Below are positions 7,400-14,001 of a stretch of 14,228 nt of DNA, piece after piece (position 1 is the stretch's first letter; every line of letters begins with the position of its first letter). Both the position numbers and the translations under genes were made by a program. The DNA is from a candidate division NPL-UPA2 bacterium (GTDB lineage Bacteria > NPL-UPA2 > JAGMAN01), in contig JAJOKU010000118.1 in the NCBI GenBank assembly GCA_021129695.1, positions 1 to 14,228 on the forward strand. Direction: 5' to 3'. A model generated the notes under the pieces. That model saw nothing but the letters and a program-made list of their open reading frames with translations, ran no database searches and was not told where the DNA came from.

Positions 7400-8402
7400 T
7401 TACGCTTACCTCCCCAAATTTTCTCAAGCGTGTCCAGCGGTCAATTAAGGGTGTTGCCCCGTTCATCATTAAGATGGCAAAGGAGACCCCCTCAGGAGAC
7501 TTGCTGAAGAGCCGGATGGCTACGGTGATCAATCCGCAGCCTACGGCAAAGATTATCTGCCCCTTCCTGGTTACCGGTGAAGTGACCATATCGGTGGCCA
7601 TAAAGAAGGCCCCTAAGATCAGTCCACCGGTCAGGAGATGAAATAGGGGATGGACATATTTAGCCGGATTCAGGAGCCAGAAAATGCCGCTTACCAGAAC
7701 TACCGTTGCAATAAAGGGAATGGGAATATGCCAGGAAATGTGCTTCCTCCAGAATAGGAAGATGGCTCCGATGAGAAGAGCCAGAGCGGAGACTTCTCCA
7801 ATGCATCCTCCAATGTTTCCCCAGAAGGCATCCCAGAGGGAGACCTGGGAGGTAGCAACGGCTGCCCCTTCCTTCAAGAGTCCAAGAGGAGTAGCTCCGG
7901 TGACGACATCGACGCTGCGGAATAGGCCCGGGGTTGGCTTTGGCCAGGTGGTCATCAAATTAGGCCAGGAGATGAGTAAAACAACCCGACCAACCAGGGC
8001 TGGATTGAAAGGATTATTCCCTAATCCCCCAAAGACCTGTTTGCCCAGGCCGATGGCCATGGCTCCACCTATACCGGCTAACCATAAGGGAACTCCGGGA
8101 GGAAGATTGAGAGCGAGCAGTAATCCTGTCAAAGCGGCGCTCCCGTCGGCAACAGCGACCTTTTTCTTGCAGAACTTCTGAATAGCGGCTTCGGTCAGGA
8201 TAGCGGTAGCAGTTGAGGTGAGAATAATGGTTAAAGCCCTCCAGCCAAAGATATAGATTCCCAATAAGGTAGTCGGCCCGAGAGCCAGCACCACCTCCCA
8301 CATAATTCTCCTTACGGTAAGACCGTCTCTGATGTGGGGAGGGGCAGAGACAATTAACTTTTGATTATTGAGCTTTCTTTTTTGCAAGTTCCCTTTTTGC
8401 AT
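7392..8402 (-). CDS. rnfD: Rnf complex membrane flavoprotein subunit RnfD
   Basis: Integral membrane subunit of the NqrB/RnfD family, 336 residues from the chosen start. The N-terminal KLIVSAPPHIRDGLTVRRIM is typical, as are NPFNPALVGR and the covalent FMN site VTGATPLGLL, with T171 as the expected attachment residue. DMVTSPVT lies near the C-terminus. The open frame runs 26 codons further upstream to 8480, but that part overlaps the cysteine-rich end of rnfC in another frame and has no family resemblance. ATG at 8402 gives a normal N-terminus with a 38-nt overlap with rnfC; its ribosome binding site is weak, so a TTG a few codons later cannot be excluded. With RnfA and RnfE it makes up the membrane core that couples electron flow to ion movement. 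Confidence 0.93.
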   Translation of the reverse strand: MQKGNLQKRKLNNQKLIVSAPPHIRDGLTVRRIMWEVVLALGPTTLLGIYIFGWRALTIILTSTATAILTEAAIQKFCKKKVAVADGSAALTGLLLALNLPPGVPLWLAGIGGAMAIGLGKQVFGGLGNNPFNPALVGRVVLLISWPNLMTTWPKPTPGLFRSVDVVTGATPLGLLKEGAAVATSQVSLWDAFWGNIGGCIGEVSALALLIGAIFLFWRKHISWHIPIPFIATVVLVSGIFWLLNPAKYVHPLFHLLTGGLILGAFFMATDMVTSPVTRKGQIIFAVGCGLITVAIRLFSKSPEGVSFAILMMNGATPLIDRWTRLRKFGEVSVNA

Positions 8403-9675
8403 ACTTAATCCACTGAACCAGGGGTATCCTGGCCGGGCAGGTGTATCCACAGGCTCCACACTCAATACAGTCAAGGGCACCGTAGTCCTTGGCTTCTTCC
8501 AAGCGGCCGCGTTTGCTATACAGAGAAATCATAGTGGGCATAAGGTAAAGGGGGCAGGACTGGATGCATTTTCCGCAGCGAATGCAGGCTATTTCCTCAT
8601 CCCACAGAACATCTGTCTGGACAAGGATTCCAGAAGTTCCCTTGATGACTGGAACCTCGTCGGTGAACTGAGTCAGGCCCATCATGGGACCGCCCATGAT
8701 TATCTTTCCGGGCTTGCCATTAAAACCACCACACGCCTCAATGAGGTCCGAAACTCTCGTTCCAATTCTTACCCGCAGATTCTTGGGCTCCTTAACCCCG
8801 GGACCGGTCACCGTAATTACCCTCTCCACCAGAGGCTTACCTGAGACGACGGCTTCCCAGCAGGAAAAAGCCGTCCCCACATTGCTCACCAATACTCCCA
8901 CATCAAACGGCAGACCTCCGGAGGGAACTTCCTTTCTTAGAATGGCCTTGATTAACTGCTTTTCTCCTCCCTGGGGATACTTGGTCTTAAGAACCTTCAT
9001 CTGGATATCTGGCTCGCCATTAAGTTCCCTCCCCATAGCCGAAATTGCTTCCCGCTTGTTATCCTCAATTCCTATATACCCATTTTTCACGCTAAGGGCG
9101 GCCATCAAAATCCTGAATCCTTCTAAAATCTCCTTCGGCCTCTCCACCATCAGCCTATAATCACAGGTCAGGTAAGGCTCACATTCAGCCCCATTCAGGA
9201 TATAAGCATCTATCTTCTTTCCTTCAGGCGGCGATAATTTAACGTGGGTGGGGAAGGCGGCTCCTCCCAGTCCGACAATGCCAGCTTCCCTGATAGTTTC
9301 TCTTATCTTATCTGGACTCAAGGCCTTCCAGTCCTTAGTGCCTTCAACTTCTAACCACTCATCCTTCCCATCGGACTGAATGACGATAGAATCTGTATTT
9401 AAGCCCAAGGGGTAGGGTAGGGGCTTAATTTCAATCACTTCTCCGGAGATGGTAGCGTGAACGGGAGCGGAGACGAAGGCCTTTGCCTCCCCTATCTTCT
9501 GGCCAACTGTCACCCGGTCGCCCTTTGAAACTAAGGCCTCACCAGGAGCGCCGGTGTGTTGCAACAGGGGAATGATAACCCTTTCCGGAATCTTAGCAGG
9601 TTCTATCTTCTTATCTCTGGTTGCTTCCTTTGAAGTGGGCGGATGAACCCCACCAGGAAAGGTTAAGATTTTCAT
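8365..9675 (-). CDS. rnfC: Rnf complex subunit RnfC, NADH-linked iron-sulfur flavoprotein
   Basis: First gene of the rnf operon, 436 residues from the chosen start. The opening FPGGVHPPTSKE is diagnostic. GLGGAAFPTHVKL (about residues 135-147) belongs to the NADH/FMN-binding Complex1_51K-like fold, and two ferredoxin-type motifs follow: C364/C367/C370/C374 and C403/C406/C409/C413. RnfC faces the cytoplasm and exchanges electrons with NAD+/NADH. I chose ATG 9675. GTG at 9684 extends the frame by three codons but lies only 3 nt from the AAGGAG sequence, whereas ATG 9675 is 12 nt away; both are imperfect. It lacks the long alanine-rich C-terminal tail of proteobacterial RnfC, as in anaerobic Gram-positives. 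The transposon end lies 96 bp upstream. Confidence 0.94.
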   Translation of the reverse strand: MKILTFPGGVHPPTSKEATRDKKIEPAKIPERVIIPLLQHTGAPGEALVSKGDRVTVGQKIGEAKAFVSAPVHATISGEVIEIKPLPYPLGLNTDSIVIQSDGKDEWLEVEGTKDWKALSPDKIRETIREAGIVGLGGAAFPTHVKLSPPEGKKIDAYILNGAECEPYLTCDYRLMVERPKEILEGFRILMAALSVKNGYIGIEDNKREAISAMGRELNGEPDIQMKVLKTKYPQGGEKQLIKAILRKEVPSGGLPFDVGVLVSNVGTAFSCWEAVVSGKPLVERVITVTGPGVKEPKNLRVRIGTRVSDLIEACGGFNGKPGKIIMGGPMMGLTQFTDEVPVIKGTSGILVQTDVLWDEEIACIRCGKCIQSCPLYLMPTMISLYSKRGRLEEAKDYGALDCIECGACGYTCPARIPLVQWIKYAKRELAKKKAQ

Positions 9676-9771
9676 TCTGCCCACTAACTCCTTATAATTC
9701 TAGTCATAGGATACCATGAAGCGTGAGAATTGGAAAGGAATTTTTTGAACCTGAGGGTGTTACTGCAAGTT
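9676..9771 (-). promoter_or_regulatory. probable rnf operon promoter region
   Basis: This 96-bp stretch between rnfC and the transposon end must hold whatever native promoter remains. I see AAGGAG upstream of the start and A/T-rich hexamers such as TAGAAT and TATCCT on the minus strand, but no convincing -35 partner at 16-18 bp. The promoter may therefore be weak, activator dependent, or partly replaced by the insertion. The call is by position only. Confidence 0.3.
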
Positions 9772-9830
9772 TGTTGTTAATGAGATTATTTGAGAATATA
9801 GGGCAGGTTTTAATCGGATTATTTGAGAAT
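9772..9830 (+). repeat. left transposon end: terminal repeat plus second binding-site motif
   Basis: The terminal copy at 9777-9797 is preceded by the tip TGTTG (9772-9776). A second copy lies at 9810-9830, 33 bp further in, and the two share 19 of 21 positions with the common core GATTATTTGAGAAT. The motifs point inward and are inverted relative to those at the right end. Repeated sites of this kind are bound by the transposase in Mu and Tn7; here that role is inferred. Confidence 0.88.
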
Positions 9831-10064
9831 GAGCTGAGTGCCAATTCCGCGCAAGGTCCCTTCGCACTTACCTGATTAATTCGTCCCCATAGAAACCCTT
9901 CCTAAGACTTCCCATTTGTGTTAAAAAAAGAAGACACTGCTGAGATTATAGCCAGAGCAGTGTCTTCAGGGAGAGGCACAGGAAATGGGTCTTCCCTTTT
10001 CTCATCCCTATTTTATTGTAAAGGTGTAAGAGGTTTTTGTCAATAGGAGGAGAAGCACAGATGA
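9831..10064. other. gene-free leader inside transposon left end
   Basis: This 234-bp stretch holds no open frame of note. It contains the 14-bp sequence TAATTCGTCCCCAT at 9877-9890 (also at 2187-2200), the minus-strand terminator at 9923-9967 and a weaker outer complementarity around it (AAGACTTCCCATTT near 9905-9917 with AAATGGGTCTT at 9983-9993). AGGAGG at 10045-10050 serves the first transposon gene. I see no clear -35/-10 pair. Confidence 0.5.
9923..9967 (-). terminator. intrinsic terminator facing out of the transposon
   Basis: GAAGACACTGCT (9930-9941) and AGCAGTGTCTTC (9956-9967) form a perfect 12-bp stem with a 14-nt loop. On the minus strand the hairpin is followed at once by seven T (complement of 9923-9929). 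On the plus strand no T-run follows. It would therefore stop transcripts running leftward out of the element toward rnfC, insulating the host operon. Confidence 0.8.
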
Positions 10065-10469
10065 ATGGTCAGAGAGATAAGATGCACTGTATGTGGTGGA
10101 GAAAAACCGCTTTTCAGATTAAAGTATTGTGATAAATGTGCTCTTCAGACAAAGCTCAAGCAGAGTCGAGACAAGAAGAGAGAGTACCGGCAGAGATGGA
10201 AAGATTACCATAGAGGAGAGCGTCTAGCATACAAGAAGGCATGGCGACAGAGGCGAGGATGGAACGACTACATGAGAAAGTATCGGGGCAGGAGCATAGA
10301 GAGAATAAGGGAGCAAAACCGTGCTGCATGGAGGAGGTACCGCGAGAGAGCCTCATTAAAACGGAATGAGTATATGAGGGACTACAGGGCGAGGAACGCC
10401 GAGAGGATAAGAGAACAGAACCGCGCTGCGGCGAGGAGGTATCGCCAGAGAGCGTCAGTAACTAAGTAA
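10065..10469 (+). CDS. Arg-rich zinc-finger protein, unknown function (transposon cargo)
   Basis: Protein of 134 residues that I cannot assign to a named family. A CxxC...CxxC zinc-binding pair (C7, C10, C22, C25) opens it, and the rest is extremely basic, rich in Arg, Tyr and Trp. Residues 69-102 and 103-134 are a duplication of a 34-residue unit with the shared core ERIREQNRAA; at DNA level the copies are 10269-10370 and 10371-10466. Similar Arg/Tyr-rich repeats occur in phage and HNH-associated proteins, but no HNH catalytic motif is present. It probably binds nucleic acid and may help assemble or regulate the transposition complex, or be passenger cargo. AGGAGG lies 14 nt before this ATG; an ATG 4 nt earlier opens only a short other frame. 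Confidence 0.7.
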   Translation: MVREIRCTVCGGEKPLFRLKYCDKCALQTKLKQSRDKKREYRQRWKDYHRGERLAYKKAWRQRRGWNDYMRKYRGRSIERIREQNRAAWRRYRERASLKRNEYMRDYRARNAERIREQNRAAARRYRQRASVTK

Positions 10470-10518
10470 AACGGAGAATTCCTTCCATAGCTTGACAGCC
10501 TGATGTAGAATTGTAAAA

Positions 10519-11469
10519 ATGATGGAAACCGGAATACGATTATCTAAAGTCGTAGATTTTGCCGGCATCAGAAATGTCCACGAGGAGAATTTCAATCAGG
10601 TTGGAACCCACCGGTTAGTAGGAGCACGCCTGGTAACGAGCCAGAGCATAGAAGAGATGGCCATGTCTATAGAAGCCGAAGGTCTCCACCATCCAATTTT
10701 GGTGAGAGAACGCGGGGAGGAATTTGAGATAATTTCAGGGCACTTACGTAAAGAGGCATTTCTAAAACTGAACCGCTCAGAGATTGAAGGTAGAGTTATT
10801 AACGTCGCTGATGTAGAAGCAAAGGCCATGCTAATTACCACCAACAGGAACCAGCATCCTTTAAGTGCGATAGAAGAAGCCTGGGTGGTAGAGGATCTGA
10901 TTACAAAAGAGAGGGTTAGCCTTAGGGAATGCGCAAGGCTACTTAAAGTATCAGCAAGCTGGGTCTGCCACAGGAGAAGCCTTGCCAGGGAGTTAATTAA
11001 GAGCGTGCAAGTTGATGTATTGCTAGGACTTATGTCAGCAAAGGCAGCTATAGCAATAGCAAGTGTTCACGCGCGTGAACAGTCAAGAGTGGCAGAATTA
11101 ACTAAGGAGAGAAATTTGAGCCTGCGCGAGGTGGAAGATCTAGTCCGGATAATGAGAAGGGATGACTTAAGTGATGAGGTAAAGAATCTGGCTTTGGATG
11201 ATCCCAGGGAGGTAATTAAAGCTGTAAGGGAAAGGAAAAGGGTTATTCATAAGCCGACACAGTTAAGCTATTTCGCCACCAACTTCAAGACTGAACTTGA
11301 CAGATTAGGAGAAAGCCTTGTTGAGGTAAGACATCGGTTAAGTCGAGATTATCCAAAGTTTAGCTCAAAAGATAAGGAAGTTCTGAAGAAGGATATATTT
11401 TTAACCAAAAGCAGAGTTGAGTTTCTACGCAGTGAATTGGAGGGTGTAGATGGGCAAGAATTTAACTAA
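10519..11469 (+). CDS. ParB/Spo0J-like DNA-binding protein of the transposon
   Basis: Protein of 316 residues with a ParB N-terminal domain at about residues 38-121. The pattern SIEEMAMSIEAEGLHHPI and the box SGHLRKEA (73-80) correspond to the GxRRxxA CTP-binding box, here altered to GHLRKEA. TNRNQHPLSAIEEA (108-121) corresponds to the second ParB box. A helix-turn-helix follows at about 132-156 (SLRECARLLKVSASWVCHRRSLA). The C-terminal 70 residues look helical and charged. ParB proteins are sequence-specific clamps; here, next to a transposase, the likely target is the repeated motif at the transposon ends, which is inference. The gene overlaps the transposase start by 20 nt, indicating coupled expression. 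No ribosome binding site precedes ATG 10519, so the start is uncertain. There is no ParA in the window, which argues against a plain partition role. Confidence 0.83.
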   Translation: MMETGIRLSKVVDFAGIRNVHEENFNQVGTHRLVGARLVTSQSIEEMAMSIEAEGLHHPILVRERGEEFEIISGHLRKEAFLKLNRSEIEGRVINVADVEAKAMLITTNRNQHPLSAIEEAWVVEDLITKERVSLRECARLLKVSASWVCHRRSLARELIKSVQVDVLLGLMSAKAAIAIASVHAREQSRVAELTKERNLSLREVEDLVRIMRRDDLSDEVKNLALDDPREVIKAVRERKRVIHKPTQLSYFATNFKTELDRLGESLVEVRHRLSRDYPKFSSKDKEVLKKDIFLTKSRVEFLRSELEGVDGQEFN

Positions 11470-12679
11470 GGAACAAAGAGAAGAAATAGCCAGAGCAAAG
11501 TTCAAGATAATTGCACCGCTTTTAAGAACTAGCGGTGAGGAAAGGGCTTCTCTAATAAAGGAGATAAGTAAGGTTCCTCATGATATACCATTTTCTAAGA
11601 AAAAGGAGATATCCGTTGCAACTTTTTACCGGTGGATAGAAGACTTTGAGAAAGGTGGAGGAGTAGCCGCTCTTATGAAAAAGGAGAGATCTGATAAAGG
11701 CAAGAGCCGAGTTATGGATGAGATACTCCTATCTGAACTGAAGGATTTAAAGAAGGAGTTGCCAAGGAGAAGTGTGAGAAAGCTAATCAGGATGGTGGAA
11801 CTCGGTCGAGATCTCAAAGAAGGACTCATAAAAGAGCCGACATTATCGAGGATTTTGAGAGAACAAGGCTATACTAGATGGGTACTGAGTTCAAAGCCAA
11901 AGAAGGCGAGGAAGAAATGGCAAAGAGCACTCCCAAATTCACTCTGGATGGGCGACTTCATGACCGCAGATATCTGGTTACCTCACCCTGAAGATGGAGG
12001 GAAAATAAAGCAATTGCATTTTTGTGGCTACCTTGATGACAGGTCAAGGCTCTGCCCACACGGGGAATTCTTCTTTAACGAGAAGCTACCCTGTTTAGAG
12101 ATAACCTTTAAGAAGGCCCTCTCCAAGAGAGGAATTCCAGATGAAGTCTACTATGATGGAGGAAAGACTTTCCAATCAGATCAGATGAAGGCTATCTGTT
12201 ATGAGCTGGGAATAAACCCCATAGACGCTCATTCTGCAGAATCAAGGGGCAAGATAGAGAAATTCATCCAGTTTGTCCAAACTGATTTCATTGCTGAGAT
12301 AGTCCATGCTGGGGTAAAAACACTTGCAGAGGTAAACACACGATTCCTATTCTGGTTAGAGCAGGACTACCATAAGAAGGTTAATCGGGAGATAGGTGAG
12401 TGCCCTATAGATGCATGGAATGAGATTAAAAACATAAGAACAGTCACTCCTGAGAAATTAGAACAGGTATTTTTGTGGAGAGATGAAAGGAAAGTTTCCC
12501 CAACCCGCCTTATCTCTAACGATGGCAATAGCTATGAAACCAAGCCAGAGTTGGCAAACAAGAAAGTGCACATTAGATTCAATCCATTCGATTATCGAGG
12601 TTATATGTCTACCTTAACGGGGAATTTCATTCAGAGGCTAAACCTTTTGAACTCGTATCTCAGCAGGATAAAAGGGTAA
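11450..12679 (+). CDS. DDE transposase, Mu/TnsB/TniA type (frameshifted, catalytic part)
   Basis: An RNase H-fold transposase. N-terminal DNA-binding helices include ISVATFYRWIEDF at about residues 54-66. The catalytic core carries D169 (LWMGDFM), D236 (VYYDGGK) and E270 (SRGKIEKF), with 33 residues between the last two, as in rve/D35E enzymes. The acidic triad is intact. The frame stays family-like to NPFD (residues 378-381), then ends in unrelated residues and a stop. The downstream frame continues LSRLYVYLNGEF, exactly the sequence expected next in this family, so one base is missing near 12592. Restoring it gives 571 residues ending at 13164. A ribosome binding site GGAGGG lies before ATG 11450. 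It should cut and join the transposon ends together with the ATPase encoded downstream. Its activity without the C-terminal part is doubtful. Confidence 0.88.
   Translation: MGKNLTKEQREEIARAKFKIIAPLLRTSGEERASLIKEISKVPHDIPFSKKKEISVATFYRWIEDFEKGGGVAALMKKERSDKGKSRVMDEILLSELKDLKKELPRRSVRKLIRMVELGRDLKEGLIKEPTLSRILREQGYTRWVLSSKPKKARKKWQRALPNSLWMGDFMTADIWLPHPEDGGKIKQLHFCGYLDDRSRLCPHGEFFFNEKLPCLEITFKKALSKRGIPDEVYYDGGKTFQSDQMKAICYELGINPIDAHSAESRGKIEKFIQFVQTDFIAEIVHAGVKTLAEVNTRFLFWLEQDYHKKVNREIGECPIDAWNEIKNIRTVTPEKLEQVFLWRDERKVSPTRLISNDGNSYETKPELANKKVHIRFNPFDYRGYMSTLTGNFIQRLNLLNSYLSRIKG
12577..12676 (+). other. frameshift window joining two parts of the transposase
   Basis: The second frame opens after a stop at 12574-12576, and the first closes at 12677-12679, so the shift must lie between. 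The best joint is after codon 381 (GAT, 12590-12592): adding one T there turns the reading into FDLSRLYVYLNGEF, typical of this transposase family. No classic slippery heptamer (such as A AAA AAG) is present, which favours mutation or sequence error over programmed -1 frameshifting. Confidence 0.75.
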
Positions 12680-12786
12680 GATATAAGAAGGAACCAAAGC
12701 CAAAACCAGATGAAGAATTTAGGAGCAGTATAAGTTACTTCTCTGCTCTGGAAAAGAGAGCAAAGGAAAGCAAGCCTCATCAACCT

Positions 12787-13164
12787 GTGATCCCGCTTAT
12801 TAACGAAGAGAAAAAAGAGCCTGTGAGAGAGAAACAGGAAGAGTTTCCGCTAAAGTTCAGTAAGGGAGAATTCTTTGAAGAACTAACCAACCACCTTGGC
12901 TGTTTAGGTAGAGGGGAGAGAAGAAAGGTGAATGTAGTCTGGAGTGAAGCCGGTCCATTTGATGGGAAACTTACCAGAGAGGCAATAGAACGTAGTGTAA
13001 AGTTTAAGGGAAGTAGCCAGCATATCTCTTACTACTTAGAGTCGATCCGCAGAGAGCACATGAGGAGGGCAAGTGAGATGGAGCTTTATCCAAAGAAGCA
13101 TAACCAGGTAATGAAGGTTAGAAAGATACTCGATGAATTGAAAGAAAAGATGTCTATGAGATAG
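12787..13164 (+). CDS. C-terminal part of the transposase, now in another frame
   Basis: Read alone, this is a 125-residue frame with a GTG start, but the frame is open upstream to 12577 and that upstream part (LYVYLNGEF, then a Lys/Pro-rich linker) continues the transposase. I therefore see it as the C-terminal domain of the transposase, not a separate gene. The segment FSKGEFFEELTNHLG with GPFDGK and HISYYLESIRREH forms a helical domain of the kind that follows the beta-barrel in Mu/Tn552-type transposases, where the C-terminus contacts the AAA ATPase. The ATPase gene starts 3 nt after the stop. No ribosome binding site precedes GTG 12787. Confidence 0.68.
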   Translation: MIPLINEEKKEPVREKQEEFPLKFSKGEFFEELTNHLGCLGRGERRKVNVVWSEAGPFDGKLTREAIERSVKFKGSSQHISYYLESIRREHMRRASEMELYPKKHNQVMKVRKILDELKEKMSMR

Positions 13165-13167
13165 GGC

Positions 13168-13965
13168 ATGTATACCAAACACTTTAAGCTAAGAGAGCAA
13201 CCTTTCTTCAAGGTTCTTGAACCTAAGTTCTTATTTAACTCATCTGGGCATAAGGAGCTTTTAGCAAGGCTCCATTTCTCGCTTATGGAAAAGGAGATGG
13301 CCCTGGTTAGTGGAGAGATAGGTTCCGGAAAAAGCACCAGCGTCATAGAATTTATGAGGCAGCTCAGGGGAAAAACTAAAGTGGCTTATATTGTTAATCC
13401 GAAACTATGCAATAGAGATCTCCTGAGTGAGATAATCCAACAGCTGGGTAATGAGGAGCCAAGATGGTTTAAAAGGAATCTACTTGATCAACTAAATAAA
13501 GTTATCCTGCGCTGTTATGATGAGCAAATGAAAGAGCCAGTTCTTATCATAGATGAGGCACAGTTACTGGATAGAGATACCTTAGAAGATATTAGGTTGC
13601 TTACCAACTACACAAACCCTGATAAGAAGCTACTTACCATAATTCTTATTGGTCAACCTGAGCTGAGAAGAAGGTTATCCTTGGACACATATGAGGCTTT
13701 CAATCAACGGATAGGAGTAAAATATCACTTTTATGGTCTGGAAAGGAAAGAAACTGTAGATTACGTCCTCCATCGGATTAAAGCTGCCGGCGGTGATGGA
13801 GATATCTTCTCCCAGGGAGCCTTAGAAAATATCTACGACCTCTCAAAAGGAATACTTCGCAAGATAAATAAGCTTGCCTCTACCAGCCTCCTTCATGGAT
13901 TCCTGCTTAAGAAGACTCGCATCGATGAGGCCATGGTTGCCGATGCTTCCAGGGAAATAGAATAA
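13168..13965 (+). CDS. ExeA/TnsC-like AAA ATPase of the transposon
   Basis: ATPase of 265 residues, the usual size of the family. The opening MYTKHFKLREQPFF is characteristic of ExeA-family proteins. Walker A is GEIGSGKS (49-56) and Walker B is VLIIDE (125-130) followed by AQLL; the arginine-rich sensor region GQPELRRRL lies at about 171-179. In Mu, Tn5053 and Tn7 the equivalent protein (MuB, TniB, TnsC) binds DNA as ATP-dependent filaments or rings, selects the target and activates the transposase. The ATG follows the transposase C-terminal frame by 3 nt, so the two are translated together. GspA/ExeA secretion ATPases are homologous, but the neighbours decide for transposition. All motifs are intact, unlike the transposase. 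Confidence 0.92.
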   Translation: MYTKHFKLREQPFFKVLEPKFLFNSSGHKELLARLHFSLMEKEMALVSGEIGSGKSTSVIEFMRQLRGKTKVAYIVNPKLCNRDLLSEIIQQLGNEEPRWFKRNLLDQLNKVILRCYDEQMKEPVLIIDEAQLLDRDTLEDIRLLTNYTNPDKKLLTIILIGQPELRRRLSLDTYEAFNQRIGVKYHFYGLERKETVDYVLHRIKAAGGDGDIFSQGALENIYDLSKGILRKINKLASTSLLHGFLLKKTRIDEAMVADASREIE

Positions 13966-13978
13966 CCCTACCCAAGAC

Positions 13979-13987
13979 TTATCCACA
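13979..13987 (+). promoter_or_regulatory. consensus DnaA box inside transposon right end
   Basis: TTATCCACA is an exact match to the bacterial DnaA box. It lies 14 bp after the ATPase stop codon and 15 bp before the innermost end motif. Only one box is present, so this is not an origin. Host DnaA binding near a transposon end is known for IS50/Tn5; a similar link here is inference. Confidence 0.4.
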
Positions 13988-14001
13988 GTTCACCTGGTAG
14001 C

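Noticed and set aside
7684..8181. 165-codon plus-strand open frame opposite rnfD
   Set aside because: It is antisense to a clear conserved gene, has no family-like pattern and no ribosome binding site. The same holds for the other long antisense frames, for example 550-960, 4213-4578 and 8684-9160.
8403..8480. 26-codon N-terminal extension of rnfD
   Set aside because: It overlaps the cysteine-rich end of rnfC in another frame and is not seen in the family; ATG 8402 fits better.
10492..10511. Promoter TTGACA ... TAGAAT before the ParB-like gene
   Set aside because: The spacing is only 8 bp, far from the needed 16-18; no good -10 lies at the right distance from TTGACA before the start codon.
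12787..13164. Independent small gene between transposase and ATPase
   Set aside because: Its frame is open upstream to 12577 and continues the transposase sequence; there is no ribosome binding site at GTG 12787. Treated as the displaced C-terminal part.
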